Virus record (IMG/VR): IMGVR_UViG_3300006802_000428
Coordinates: 1 to 27,554 of that record
Origin: a virus
Length of the DNA stretch: 27,554 nucleotides
Strand: one strand, 5' to 3'
Below, piece after piece: positions 16,105-25,400 of the stretch (within the stretch, counting starts at the first letter, position 1; each line of letters opens with the position of its first letter). The notes beneath the pieces are model-generated. The model worked only from the letters and a program-made list of their open reading frames with translations. It was not told the origin of the DNA and did no database searches. A program made the position numbers and the translations under genes.

Positions 16105-17793
16105 GACAAATGGAGAGTTGGTGGTTGGACTGATTTAGGTAGAGAAGACAGAAGCAGAGAATACGCTGGCATGGTTACACTGCTAGAGACAATAGGTACG
16201 CAATTTAGATTTACTGATGACCCAGGTAAAGATGAAAATGTATACACTATCACTAATTGGTCTAGAACATATCTTGTAGCTTTCGACGATGTTTATGGAT
16301 TAAGACAATTGACTAGAAATGCGCAAGAAAGAAATCTTGGTAGAACAACATTTAGCAGAGTGTTAAGATGGACAATAGAGCTAGACAAGCCAATACAATG
16401 GGCTCCGCAAGATAACGGAAAAACGACTCAATCGAGTGCTGCTTTAATTGAATTTGTAGATGTTTTTTCTGAAGATAAAAGCTTTACCTCTACAAATCCT
16501 GCTGTTTTCGAAACAGAACCTAAAGAAGTAGCTGAACTAGACTTGTACTACGAGGCAAGTAGAGCTTATTCTGCCACAGATCACGGATCAACTCAAAGAT
16601 TGTTTTATAGCAATTGTTATAGTTTCGGTAATGGTGTTGAGTCTGATAGAATTAGAGATGACTTTAATGCTCCAATTATGGGCAAAGGTGTTAGAGTGTC
16701 TACTGTTTTAGAAGATCAATATAAAGAGGTTACTAAAAAATCTGATATAATATATTCAGGCATATATAACTCTACGTCTGGTATAAATAGATTAAATCAA
16801 TTTATACAAGCAGAACAAATAACTAAATCTATAAATCCTTCGTATGGATCTATACAGTTGATGCAATTTAGGCTTGGTGATTTAGACGTTTACTTAGAAG
16901 ACAACGTAGTTAAAATACTAGCAGATAGAGATGCTTTGTTTAACGCAGATGGTAGTAAAAACGTAGTTGCAAGTACAAATGTTCTTGGATCTATACAGCC
17001 TTACGCTGGAGATTACGGTATAAGTAAAAACCCAGAGTCTTACTCAAGATACGGCAACAGAGCATACTTCTCTGACAAAAATAGAGGCGTTATACTTAGA
17101 TTGTCAGGTAATGGTCTCACACCAATATCTGATTATGGTATGGAAGATTACTTTAGAGACAAGCTAGCAGTGTCTGGGATAAAAGTAATTGGTAGTTATG
17201 ATGAAAATAAAGATGAGTATAACTTAACTTTTACTGGTAATCCTTTTGATGAGACTATAAGGTTGTCAGAATATAATGAAACTGTTTCTTTCAAAGAGTC
17301 AATAAATGGTTGGAATACTAGAAAGAGCTTTATACAAGAAAGTGGTTTATCTTTAAACAATATATATTACACATTTAAAGATGGCCAGATATGGTCTCAT
17401 GATAATGAAACTAGAAATAACTTCTACGGCACACAATATAATTCTTCTGTTAAGTTTATATTTAACGACGCGCCTGGTTCTGTAAAATCGTTTAAGACTT
17501 TAAACTATGAAGGATCTCAAGCTAGGGTATTTGTAGACGATCCAGATACAGACAATAAATTTTCAAATAGATTAGCAAAAGCGGGTTGGTGGGTTAGTTC
17601 TATAGAGTCTGACTTGCAAAGCGGCCAAGTTAAAACATTTAAAAACAAAGAAGGTAAGTGGTTTTACAATATACTAGGTACAGAGACTACTTTAGCTAAC
17701 TTAGATACAAGAGAGTATTCAGTTCAAGGATTAGGATATGTGTCTGCTATAACAGGTGAGCAAGGACAAGATATAGAATTAGTAATAGAATAA
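16105..17793 (+). CDS. Tail nozzle protein, C-terminal fragment after in-frame TAA
   Basis: The frame is open directly after the TAA; the first ATG is at 16171 (540 aa from there), so a caller would start there, yet the 22 codons before it (DKWRVGGWTDLGREDRSREY...) look like normal protein. The fragment continues beta-rich with many Asp/Asn/Gly turns (LLETIGTQFRFTDDPGK, DDVYGLRQLTRNAQERNLGR, NPESYSRYGNRAYFSDKNRG, FKDGQIWSHDNE). The last two resemble blade-like repeats in which tail nozzle proteins contact DNA or close the channel. It ends six bases before the next structural gene. Internal translation from 16171 would give a truncated protein lacking the portal-proximal part, so I treat this as the 3' end of the 13364 gene. 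Confidence 0.65.
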   Translation, partial: DKWRVGGWTDLGREDRSREYAGMVTLLETIGTQFRFTDDPGKDENVYTITNWSRTYLVAFDDVYGLRQLTRNAQERNLGRTTFSRVLRWTIELDKPIQWAPQDNGKTTQSSAALIEFVDVFSEDKSFTSTNPAVFETEPKEVAELDLYYEASRAYSATDHGSTQRLFYSNCYSFGNGVESDRIRDDFNAPIMGKGVRVSTVLEDQYKEVTKKSDIIYSGIYNSTSGINRLNQFIQAEQITKSINPSYGSIQLMQFRLGDLDVYLEDNVVKILADRDALFNADGSKNVVASTNVLGSIQPYAGDYGISKNPESYSRYGNRAYFSDKNRGVILRLSGNGLTPISDYGMEDYFRDKLAVSGIKVIGSYDENKDEYNLTFTGNPFDETIRLSEYNETVSFKESINGWNTRKSFIQESGLSLNNIYYTFKDGQIWSHDNETRNNFYGTQYNSSVKFIFNDAPGSVKSFKTLNYEGSQARVFVDDPDTDNKFSNRLAKAGWWVSSIESDLQSGQVKTFKNKEGKWFYNILGTETTLANLDTREYSVQGLGYVSAITGEQGQDIELVIE

Positions 17794-17799
17794 CATATA

Positions 17800-20262
17800 A
17801 TGGCATTAATAAATTGTAGCATGGAAAAACGGGTGGTGGTTCTTACTGCCAACCAAAGCAACGTAACAAGCGTTACTTTAGAAATAATACCTGATCCAGG
17901 TTTTGTGATAGCAGCTAGAGACTTTGTTGCTGGAGCAAATCCTGACGCGGCGGCCATACAAAGCATAACGCTATCTGATAGCGAAACCACAGGTGGACCT
18001 CAAAACGATGGATCTTACACTGCTAATAATAAAATAAATGTTGTTGTAGACTTTGTAGATAGCTACGCGCCAAGCGCAAACGTTACTTTTGATATAGACC
18101 CTAGTGGAGCTGCTATAGCAGATTATTTAACACCCGTGAAGCTACAAGGAACTTTTGTAGTACCAGCAGTGCCAGATAAAGTTACTTTTGCGGCATCTAG
18201 TGTGTTAGATTTTGCATCTTCTGGCTCTACTACAGATTTTTACGCGTACGACAACCCTGGTGACACTGTAACTATAATGGTTATGACTATAGCTGCAACA
18301 ACTAATGATTTTATAGACGAAGATCCAACGATAGCTATAACTAATACTAGTTATGACAATGTAGATCAAGATTATCAAATAACCAGAGTAGATACGTTAG
18401 ACAGTTCAGAAAGACTAACTCAAGTCGTTTATACGATAAAAGCTACTATCCCTAAAGTCAGCAGAAGTGGTGATCTTATAACTTTCACAGGCGCAGGAGC
18501 TGATATACCTGGTTTAGATAAAAAGATATACGGCTATAGAATGAACACTGCTGATGCTGGTTTGCAAGGCATAAGTAGAAGACTAGAAGTGTTTGGTGAT
18601 GTTAATGCTCAATTTAGAATAAAAATGGAGAGAGGAACCGTCTCTGGACCTACGTTTACTATAGATCCCACTAGCGGAATATATGTCTTTGACAACTCTC
18701 AAACTACAATAGCTAACATATTCGAACCGTCTACATCAAATACTACGTACCCATCTGAAATACAAAGCGATGGAAGTTATGATCCAGCTACGGATCCATA
18801 TACGCTAGATAATACAGGTTTATTTTTCAAAAAAATATCTATACCAGCCGACGCTGCTGACACTGTATATAGATTTACTATAATACCGGAAACAGGGACG
18901 ACTATAGACACTAACGCGCCGGGATATGTAGACGTTGATCCTGATCCAGATGTAATAACTTTTGACATAACTAGAAAAGGTTATGCGTTTTTTACTGCTA
19001 GCTATGAAGACAGGGTTGGATCAACTAGTACAGTAGAGTATTTTGATCACTTAGGAGACACCAAAGGCAGCGTTGAACCAAGAGGAAGAAAAAATACAGT
19101 ACCTTCGCCACCATCTGACCAATACAACTATGAAATAGTAATAACAGATACGGCTAATGATTTTCATTTACCAAATGAAGAAAATACTTTTACGCTTACA
19201 GATATAAACTATACAAAAACATTAAATAATGGATTAATTACAGATCCAGTTGTAGTAGCAGAAGTAAGGGCAAATGCTAATGGATTTAATACTGCTGAGA
19301 TACAAACAGGTGATCTATACGATAGCCATGCTTTGGCTGAAGCAGGAACAGAGCCTAGCTTAACTGTATCGCTAACAGAGGCACAAAGGCAAGCGCTAAC
19401 TGATAAAATTAGTTTTAGTATAGCTAGCTTAAGCGATGATATAATTATAGTAGGCGATTCTCAGTTTCTTAAAATAAACTTTTTTACAACAGACGAAACT
19501 CCCGTGTACAAAAGCCAAACTATAGAAATACTTTCGAATTACAATGTAGTTGGTGGAGAAGATAATCAGTTAAACACAACAACTATAGCAGAGCCTGCGT
19601 TAGATAGAAGTAAATTATACTTAAACGGCACAAATGTACTTATAGATCGATGGGGAGATGACGATATAACCTTTGCTCACGATTTAGACACTTTTGCATT
19701 TACATCAGCTCAAACAGGTATAACTACTTTAGATTTATCATTTGATATAGCTGAAATGGTTAAAAAGTTTGCCAACTCTTTATTAAAACCAGCCGGCTAC
19801 TTACAAGATGCTGGCTATTCTATATCTAAGCAGACTTCAACAGATGGTGTATCTTATAGTAAAACAAATATAACAACATCAACAACGCATGTTAAGTTTA
19901 CTGTTAGCGGTGCGTTTTTAAATGCTCAAGATGGTTTACCTTCAGGGTATACTACTGGTAATTATACTTTATTGTTCGCGCCAAAACTAAATGATTCTAT
20001 ATTTGATAGCGCAGCACTGAGTATAGAGACACAACCAACTTTAACGTTAACTGATGGAAGCACTGTTGATAGAAATTTAGCGATATCTGATTTTTCAGTA
20101 ATAATAAATTTTGGAAGTATATTATCTGGTTTATCTGCTTCAACATCTTATGAGTTTAACGCTAGCATAGTACATAGATTAAATAGTACTTACGAGTCGA
20201 TAGGAGATGTAGAGGATGCTATAGGAAATACCGGAGCTTCACCAGGTTTAGCAACATACTAA
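17800..20262 (+). CDS. Large beta-rich tail structural protein (820 aa)
   Basis: The product is almost entirely beta-prone, rich in Thr, Ser, Asp, Ile and Val, with few Trp and Cys. Repeated strand-turn segments of about 80-110 residues (for example VNVTFDIDPSG-like, VYTIKATIP, YRFTIIPETGT, YEIVITDTANDF) suggest tandem Ig-like or similar beta-sandwich domains. A region with helix potential (LDLSFDIAEMVKKFANSLLK) lies near residue 650. There is no signal peptide, catalytic motif or repeat strong enough to name a family. Its place six bases after the nozzle gene and before small structural and ejection-type genes suggests a tail-tip, tail-sheath-like or appendage protein. Receptor binding is possible but unproven. 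The ATG at 17800 follows the short spacer ACATATA. Confidence 0.6.
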   Translation: MALINCSMEKRVVVLTANQSNVTSVTLEIIPDPGFVIAARDFVAGANPDAAAIQSITLSDSETTGGPQNDGSYTANNKINVVVDFVDSYAPSANVTFDIDPSGAAIADYLTPVKLQGTFVVPAVPDKVTFAASSVLDFASSGSTTDFYAYDNPGDTVTIMVMTIAATTNDFIDEDPTIAITNTSYDNVDQDYQITRVDTLDSSERLTQVVYTIKATIPKVSRSGDLITFTGAGADIPGLDKKIYGYRMNTADAGLQGISRRLEVFGDVNAQFRIKMERGTVSGPTFTIDPTSGIYVFDNSQTTIANIFEPSTSNTTYPSEIQSDGSYDPATDPYTLDNTGLFFKKISIPADAADTVYRFTIIPETGTTIDTNAPGYVDVDPDPDVITFDITRKGYAFFTASYEDRVGSTSTVEYFDHLGDTKGSVEPRGRKNTVPSPPSDQYNYEIVITDTANDFHLPNEENTFTLTDINYTKTLNNGLITDPVVVAEVRANANGFNTAEIQTGDLYDSHALAEAGTEPSLTVSLTEAQRQALTDKISFSIASLSDDIIIVGDSQFLKINFFTTDETPVYKSQTIEILSNYNVVGGEDNQLNTTTIAEPALDRSKLYLNGTNVLIDRWGDDDITFAHDLDTFAFTSAQTGITTLDLSFDIAEMVKKFANSLLKPAGYLQDAGYSISKQTSTDGVSYSKTNITTSTTHVKFTVSGAFLNAQDGLPSGYTTGNYTLLFAPKLNDSIFDSAALSIETQPTLTLTDGSTVDRNLAISDFSVIINFGSILSGLSASTSYEFNASIVHRLNSTYESIGDVEDAIGNTGASPGLATY

Positions 20263-20272
20263 TATAACGAAT

Positions 20273-20650
20273 ATGCCAAATATAACATTTACATTAACAC
20301 ATCCGCTTAATCAAGCAATACAACCAGGTACAACTGATATTGCTTATTATTCCGACGCTAGCACCTATACATTTGCTGACTCTAGTACAGTTGCTTATGG
20401 TGATCCAGCGTCTATAGTAAGATTAGGCCCTATAACAGCCGTAGATTACGCTGAGCAGACTATAACTTGCGATGTATCTAGTAATACTATTCTACCTGCA
20501 TCACAAGACTTTTTGTTTTTTAGTAAAGATAATAGAGCCAACATGACTAGTCTACTCGGTTACTACGCCGAAGTAGAGATAGAAAATAACTCTACTAAGA
20601 AAGCAGAACTTTTTGCTATGGGATCTGAGATATTTGAAAGTAGTAAATAA
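20273..20650 (+). CDS. Small conserved structural protein (125 aa)
   Basis: The protein is beta-rich (MPNITFTLTHPLNQAIQPG; DIAYYSDASTYTFADSSTV) and ends in a distinctive segment: FLFFSKDNRANMTSLLGYYA, then EVEIENNSTKKAELFAMGSE and IFESSK. I recall this C-terminal block as recurrent in small structural proteins of marine phages, including unrelated tailed types, which would make it a mobile structural module; the function is not established. The start is supported by the 10-base gap after the previous stop. It probably belongs to the virion, perhaps as a tail accessory. No membrane segment is present. Confidence 0.6.
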   Translation: MPNITFTLTHPLNQAIQPGTTDIAYYSDASTYTFADSSTVAYGDPASIVRLGPITAVDYAEQTITCDVSSNTILPASQDFLFFSKDNRANMTSLLGYYAEVEIENNSTKKAELFAMGSEIFESSK

Positions 20651-20678
20651 TGTGTAACTATATAAGTATTAAATTAAA

Positions 20679-21341
20679 ATGAAGAATAATTCACCATTAA
20701 AAAAAATAGATCCAGCAATGCTTTTAGCTAATGCACCACAAATAGTAGGTGGCGTAGCTGGTATTGCTAGTGGTATAATAGGTAGAAAGCCAATAAGAGA
20801 AGAGCAACAAGCTGCGCAAGCTGAATATAATAGATACAAAGCTCAACTTGAAGCTAGAGACACTTCTAACCCATATGCTAACATGGAGAACGTATATGAA
20901 GATCTTACGGTTAATACACAAGCAGCAGACTTTGCAGCGCAACAGCAAGCTCAAGGACAAGCAAACATAATGGATCAGTTTGCAGGAGCTGCTGGTGGAA
21001 GTGGTATCGCTGGCCTAGCACAAGCTATGGCGCAACAGCAAGCTCAATCAGCCCAAGCAGCGGCGGTTGATATAGGTCAACAAGAAAGATCTAACCAACT
21101 TGCTAAAGCGGGCATGGAAGGTCAGCTTCAAGCGCAAGAAAGAGAAGGTGAGCTTATGTCTAGGCAAATGGAGCAGCAGAAAACTAACACGCTATTAGGT
21201 ATGGCTCAAGGTAGATTAGGTGCAGCTAACTTAGCTAGAGAGCAAGCTAAACAAGCGGTAATAGGAGGTATAGGTCAAGTGGCAGGTGGTGTATTGCCAG
21301 CTTTTGGTGAAATTGGAGCACTAACAGGAAAAGTAGGATAA
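20679..21341 (+). CDS. Gln/Ala-rich internal virion (ejection) protein candidate (220 aa)
   Basis: A short hydrophobic, Gly-rich segment near residues 21-35 (IVGGVAGIASGIIG) is followed by helical Gln/Ala-rich sequence (AQAEYNRYKAQLEAR; IAGLAQAMAQQQAQSAQAAA; MSRQMEQQKTNTLLG). A second Gly-rich hydrophobic segment lies at the end (AVIGGIGQVAGGVLPAFGEI). Size, composition and two membrane-active-looking ends resemble podovirus ejection proteins such as P22 gp7 or small internal virion proteins, which pass through the tail and help DNA cross the cell envelope. The gene sits one base before the next ORF and upstream of a giant virion-type protein, consistent with an ejection cassette. Sequence similarity to a named family is not claimed. 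Confidence 0.55.
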   Translation: MKNNSPLKKIDPAMLLANAPQIVGGVAGIASGIIGRKPIREEQQAAQAEYNRYKAQLEARDTSNPYANMENVYEDLTVNTQAADFAAQQQAQGQANIMDQFAGAAGGSGIAGLAQAMAQQQAQSAQAAAVDIGQQERSNQLAKAGMEGQLQAQEREGELMSRQMEQQKTNTLLGMAQGRLGAANLAREQAKQAVIGGIGQVAGGVLPAFGEIGALTGKVG

Positions 21342-21342
21342 A

Positions 21343-22482
21343 ATGACAGATGATCAATTAATAAAAAACGCACAGAATCCATATCTTTATGGTAAATTTC
21401 TAGACGTAGGCACTGCTTTTAACAAAGGGTTGGTTCAAGCGAGTAATCTAAATAGAACTCAAATAACAGACCCAGTGAAAGCTGTTAAAAACAACTACGA
21501 AGATCAACTTGAGAAGTATTTAAACAAGTTACCAGATGATGTAGATTTAGGTGGAGTGCCAGCTAAGTATAGAAATAACATATCTAACTTTTTAATGACT
21601 CAAAAGCAAAATTATGTTATGCTTGCCAACCAAGTTAGTGATTATGAGGTTGGTAGTGAAATGTATATGGGTATAACTAATCAAATGAATGAAATAAGAA
21701 ATTCGTTTGAAACGTTGAGCTCTCAAATGAAAATTTACGGAGATAGTAAAAAAGAGATAATACAAAAAATACGAAATCAATCTACGTCTCTTTCTCCAGA
21801 AAATCAAGCAAATGTAAACTTATTAAGAAGCGTATATAACGAAGAGTTTGATTTAAATATAGACGAGTACGGTAATATTAGTTTCATAGGCGACGATGGA
21901 GTTGTAGGTCTAAATGATTTACCAGGTTATGAATTGAAAGACTACAAGCTGGCTCAAGGCATGTTAAAGATGGGTGACCAAGCTTACAGTGCTGGTATTG
22001 TGCTTCAACCAGGTGGTATTAAATATAATCAATATCTCAACCAACTAACTTTAGGTATAGACCAAGGAGGTAGAAACTCTTTAATGTCTGTAGTATATGA
22101 TGGTTTAATTGGAGGTGTTAGAATGATAGACGATCCCACAATTGCTCAAAATGTTGAAGCTTATAAAAATGGTAACTTAAATTTCGAAGACCTTAGAGAT
22201 ATTGTTGTAAACAAATACATGAACGCTTTAGTTGAAAACTCTAAACAGGGTTATAGAGCTAAGCAACGCAAAGCTTATGGTACAGTTAAAAATCCTATAA
22301 AAGAAAGAACTGACGAAGTGGTTGATCAATTACGTAAATTTGGTTTTACAGACGATCAAATAGCGGCATATATAAGAAAATCATCTATAGAAAACAAAAT
22401 TAGTCTTGCCTCAATGCAAGATAATAGTCAAGATTCTCAGAGCGCATCAAGTGGTTATATCGGAGGAATGCAAATTAAATAA
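21343..22482 (+). CDS. Putative internal virion / cargo protein (379 aa)
   Basis: The protein is largely helical and polar, with helices at about residues 1-110 (TDDQLIKNAQNPYLYGKFLD; FLMTQKQNYVMLANQVSDYE) and a short beta/Gly region (EYGNISFIGDDGVVGLNDLP). A further domain (QYLNQLTLGIDQGGRNSLMS; FEDLRDIVVNKYMNALVENS) precedes a C-terminal helix-turn segment (VDQLRKFGFTDDQIAAYIRK), then a Ser/Gln-rich tail. No enzyme motif is recognisable. It begins one base after the small Gln/Ala-rich protein and is followed after 10 bases by the giant protein, so the three are probably co-expressed and packaged together. I do not recognise a family; the virion role is inferred from context. Confidence 0.5.
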   Translation: MTDDQLIKNAQNPYLYGKFLDVGTAFNKGLVQASNLNRTQITDPVKAVKNNYEDQLEKYLNKLPDDVDLGGVPAKYRNNISNFLMTQKQNYVMLANQVSDYEVGSEMYMGITNQMNEIRNSFETLSSQMKIYGDSKKEIIQKIRNQSTSLSPENQANVNLLRSVYNEEFDLNIDEYGNISFIGDDGVVGLNDLPGYELKDYKLAQGMLKMGDQAYSAGIVLQPGGIKYNQYLNQLTLGIDQGGRNSLMSVVYDGLIGGVRMIDDPTIAQNVEAYKNGNLNFEDLRDIVVNKYMNALVENSKQGYRAKQRKAYGTVKNPIKERTDEVVDQLRKFGFTDDQIAAYIRKSSIENKISLASMQDNSQDSQSASSGYIGGMQIK

Positions 22483-22492
22483 TTAAATAAAC

Positions 22493-25400
22493 ATGGGTAA
22501 CCCAACAGTTATAGATATACGTAAATATACAGCGGAGCAAAAAGCTAATTTTTTCAAAAACTATCCTAATGCAATAAGTGTAGGAAATGGAAAATACCAG
22601 ATAGAAATAAAAACATCTATGGATGCTGCCGTAGAAAATATATCTTCTATAATTAACCAACAGAGAGATCCTGTTTTAGAAAGTCAAAGAACTAATATAT
22701 ATCAAAATATAAATAAAGTATCTGGCAAAAATATAAAGCCTGAAGAAGAAAAAGTGGTGACGCCAACGGGAAAGTCAATGCTAGAACAATCTAAGGGAAA
22801 ACAAGCTGGTTATGTAGATAAAAAGCAATCAGATGCACTTTATATTCAAGACTTTCAAGTAACATACCCAGATAATCAGAAAGGGTTTATATCTTATTCT
22901 CAAATAAACGATCCAAATGTAAATCCTGAATTATACATTACCACTATTAAGTCTAAGCAAAAGTGGGAAGATCCAACTATTTTTGAGCCAAAAGAAATAC
23001 GTATAGACTTAAAAGACGCTAATGGTAATTATATTGGTTTATCTGAGTCTAGAAAAGAATATCCGTTCGCTAAAGATTTAAACGAAATAAGAACAGAACT
23101 TACTGAACTTAAAAGTAAAAATAAATTACCTAAAGATATACCTAGTTGGCAAGGCGCAAGTCCTCCAGAAGAACTAGTTAAAAATATCTTTAAAGAAAGA
23201 AAAACAGAAGAAGACATAAATGATTACAAGGTTGCCGCGTATGATCGTTGGAGAAAGTCACATCCAGAAGGAGTTGCTGAAGCTACCGAAATTAGACTTG
23301 AAAAAGAAAAAAAATTAGGAACCGAAAAATATAATGAAGTTCAAAAGCTTGGAGGCTATCTAGAGGCAGAAAAAAGAGCTATAAAAGCACGACAGAAAGA
23401 AATAATATCTAGTAAAGAAAAAGGTCTTCCTATAGATACTGACAAAGTCTTACAACTGCAAAATAGAGTTAAAGATTTCCAAACGTCCGTTGGTGTATAT
23501 AACAAAAAAGTTAAAGACATGCCAGACGTTATGTCTGATTTAACTAATATTGAAGAAGATTTATATGTGTTAAAAAAAGACTACAATCTTTTAAGGAAAG
23601 GCAGTTGGCTTACTACTACTACCTTAGGTGACCTAATATATGGAGCTGGTGAGTTTGGTGAAGCTTCAGCTAATCAATTTGGAAGACTAATAAGCGATGA
23701 CTTTGAAGACTTTACTTTTATTTCCGATGTTACATTAGAAAGAAGAAAAAGAATAGCTGAAGAAAGAGAAAAGTTTAGACCAGATGTGTCTTTCGATGAA
23801 GCTTTTTCAAGTCCTGAAAATCTTGTTCAATTTTTATTTGAAGAGTCTTCAAGACAATTACCTATATTTGCATTGACAACGCTAACTGGTGCCTTTGGTA
23901 AACTTGCTAACTTAAGCGTTAGAGGCTCAGCCGCTCTATCAGGTGTATCGATGGCTACTATGTCTGCAGGTCAGCAGATAGGAGAAATGACTTACGAAGA
24001 GTATTTAAGTAAATATAATGACATACAAAAATATGGTGTTAATTTAGAATATAACGATCCTAAAAGAGATGAATTAAATAAATACGCTGTTGGTATAGGT
24101 GTTGGTTTAACTGAAGGCGCGTTTAGCGCAGTGCCTACATTCTTGCTTAGTTCTAGATTTTTTAAAAATGCTACTAATAGCTTCAAAAAAAGAGGCATGG
24201 CAGATTTATTAACTGGAGATGCAGCTAAAAAATACTATAGAAAAGAATTTGTAAAAGAATCTGTGTTGGGTTTTTTAGGTGAAGCTCCTTTTGAAGGCGC
24301 TACGCAGTTAATGCAGAACATAATTACTGGTCAAGAAGATATTTGGGAAGGTGTAGATCACGCTACGTTTTCAGGTGGATTTTATGGTACGACTATAGGT
24401 GGCGCAGGTGTGGCTATAGGTATGGGTGCTAGATTATTGATGCCTGAGACTAAAAAAATAGAAATAGATAATTTAACTAAAAGATTAAATAGTTTAAGAA
24501 AAGATTTAGCAATAAACATTAGTTTAAACAATTCAAATACTGTAGATGCACTAAGAACTCAAATACAAGACGTTAATTCAACTATAGAAGAAAAAATAGA
24601 AGAGTTTGAGGTACAATTTAGAAATAATTTTAGTAAAGGCGCTTTCGATGCATATAAATCAGCTAAAAAGAAACAAAGCGAACTAAGAGTTAAAGCTAAA
24701 CAAATATATGATAGCGACTCATCTAATGAAGTTAAAAAAAGAGAAATAGATGCTTTAGCAGAAAAGTTTGGTTTACAGTCTGCACTTATAGATCAATTTA
24801 AGCAGAGTACAAATAAGTTTGATTTACTTAAGATTAATGATCCAAAAAAATACAATGACATAAGAGAGCAAGCGGTAAGTAAGTTAAAAGCAGAAGATGA
24901 AAGTTTTGGTGAAGGAAAAGTAGATGTTACAGAAGGCAAGATAAATAAAGTAGCATACGAAATATACTTAGGCCAAGAAATAGACGCTGATACACAAAGC
25001 GCTAACAAAGTGCTGAAAGATGTTAAAGAGAAACACAAAGGATACAATTTTGAAACAGAAAAAGAAGCTCTTGAATTTGCTAAAAATAGAATAAAAGATA
25101 CTAATATTAGTAAAGTTGAGAGAGATTTTTGGAATGGATTAATTGAAGACGGAGGGGCTTTAAATGGACAAGCAGGTATATTAGACGGTATTTATACTTA
25201 TATTTCTACTAAAGAGTCTAAGATAAAAAATGAAAGAGCTGGAACTGCTACTCACGAAGTGTCGCATTTAATTCTTTGGGATTGGATAACAGATAAAGGA
25301 TTGGACATAGACGAAGTAGCAAAAAATATAGAAGGATATTTAAAAGAAACAAACCCTCAAATATATTCTGAAATGTTTGGTGTAGTAGACCCAACACAAC

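Noticed and set aside
13364-17793. Stop-codon reassignment (TAG or TGA read as amino acid, as in some crAss-like phages)
   Set aside because: The interrupting stop is TAA, and TAG, TGA and TAA all act as ordinary stops directly before the next genes (for example 1501, 2244, 5469, 10584).
13364-17793. Intron or inserted element as cause of the broken tail gene
   Set aside because: The protein continues immediately on both sides of each break with no extra sequence between.
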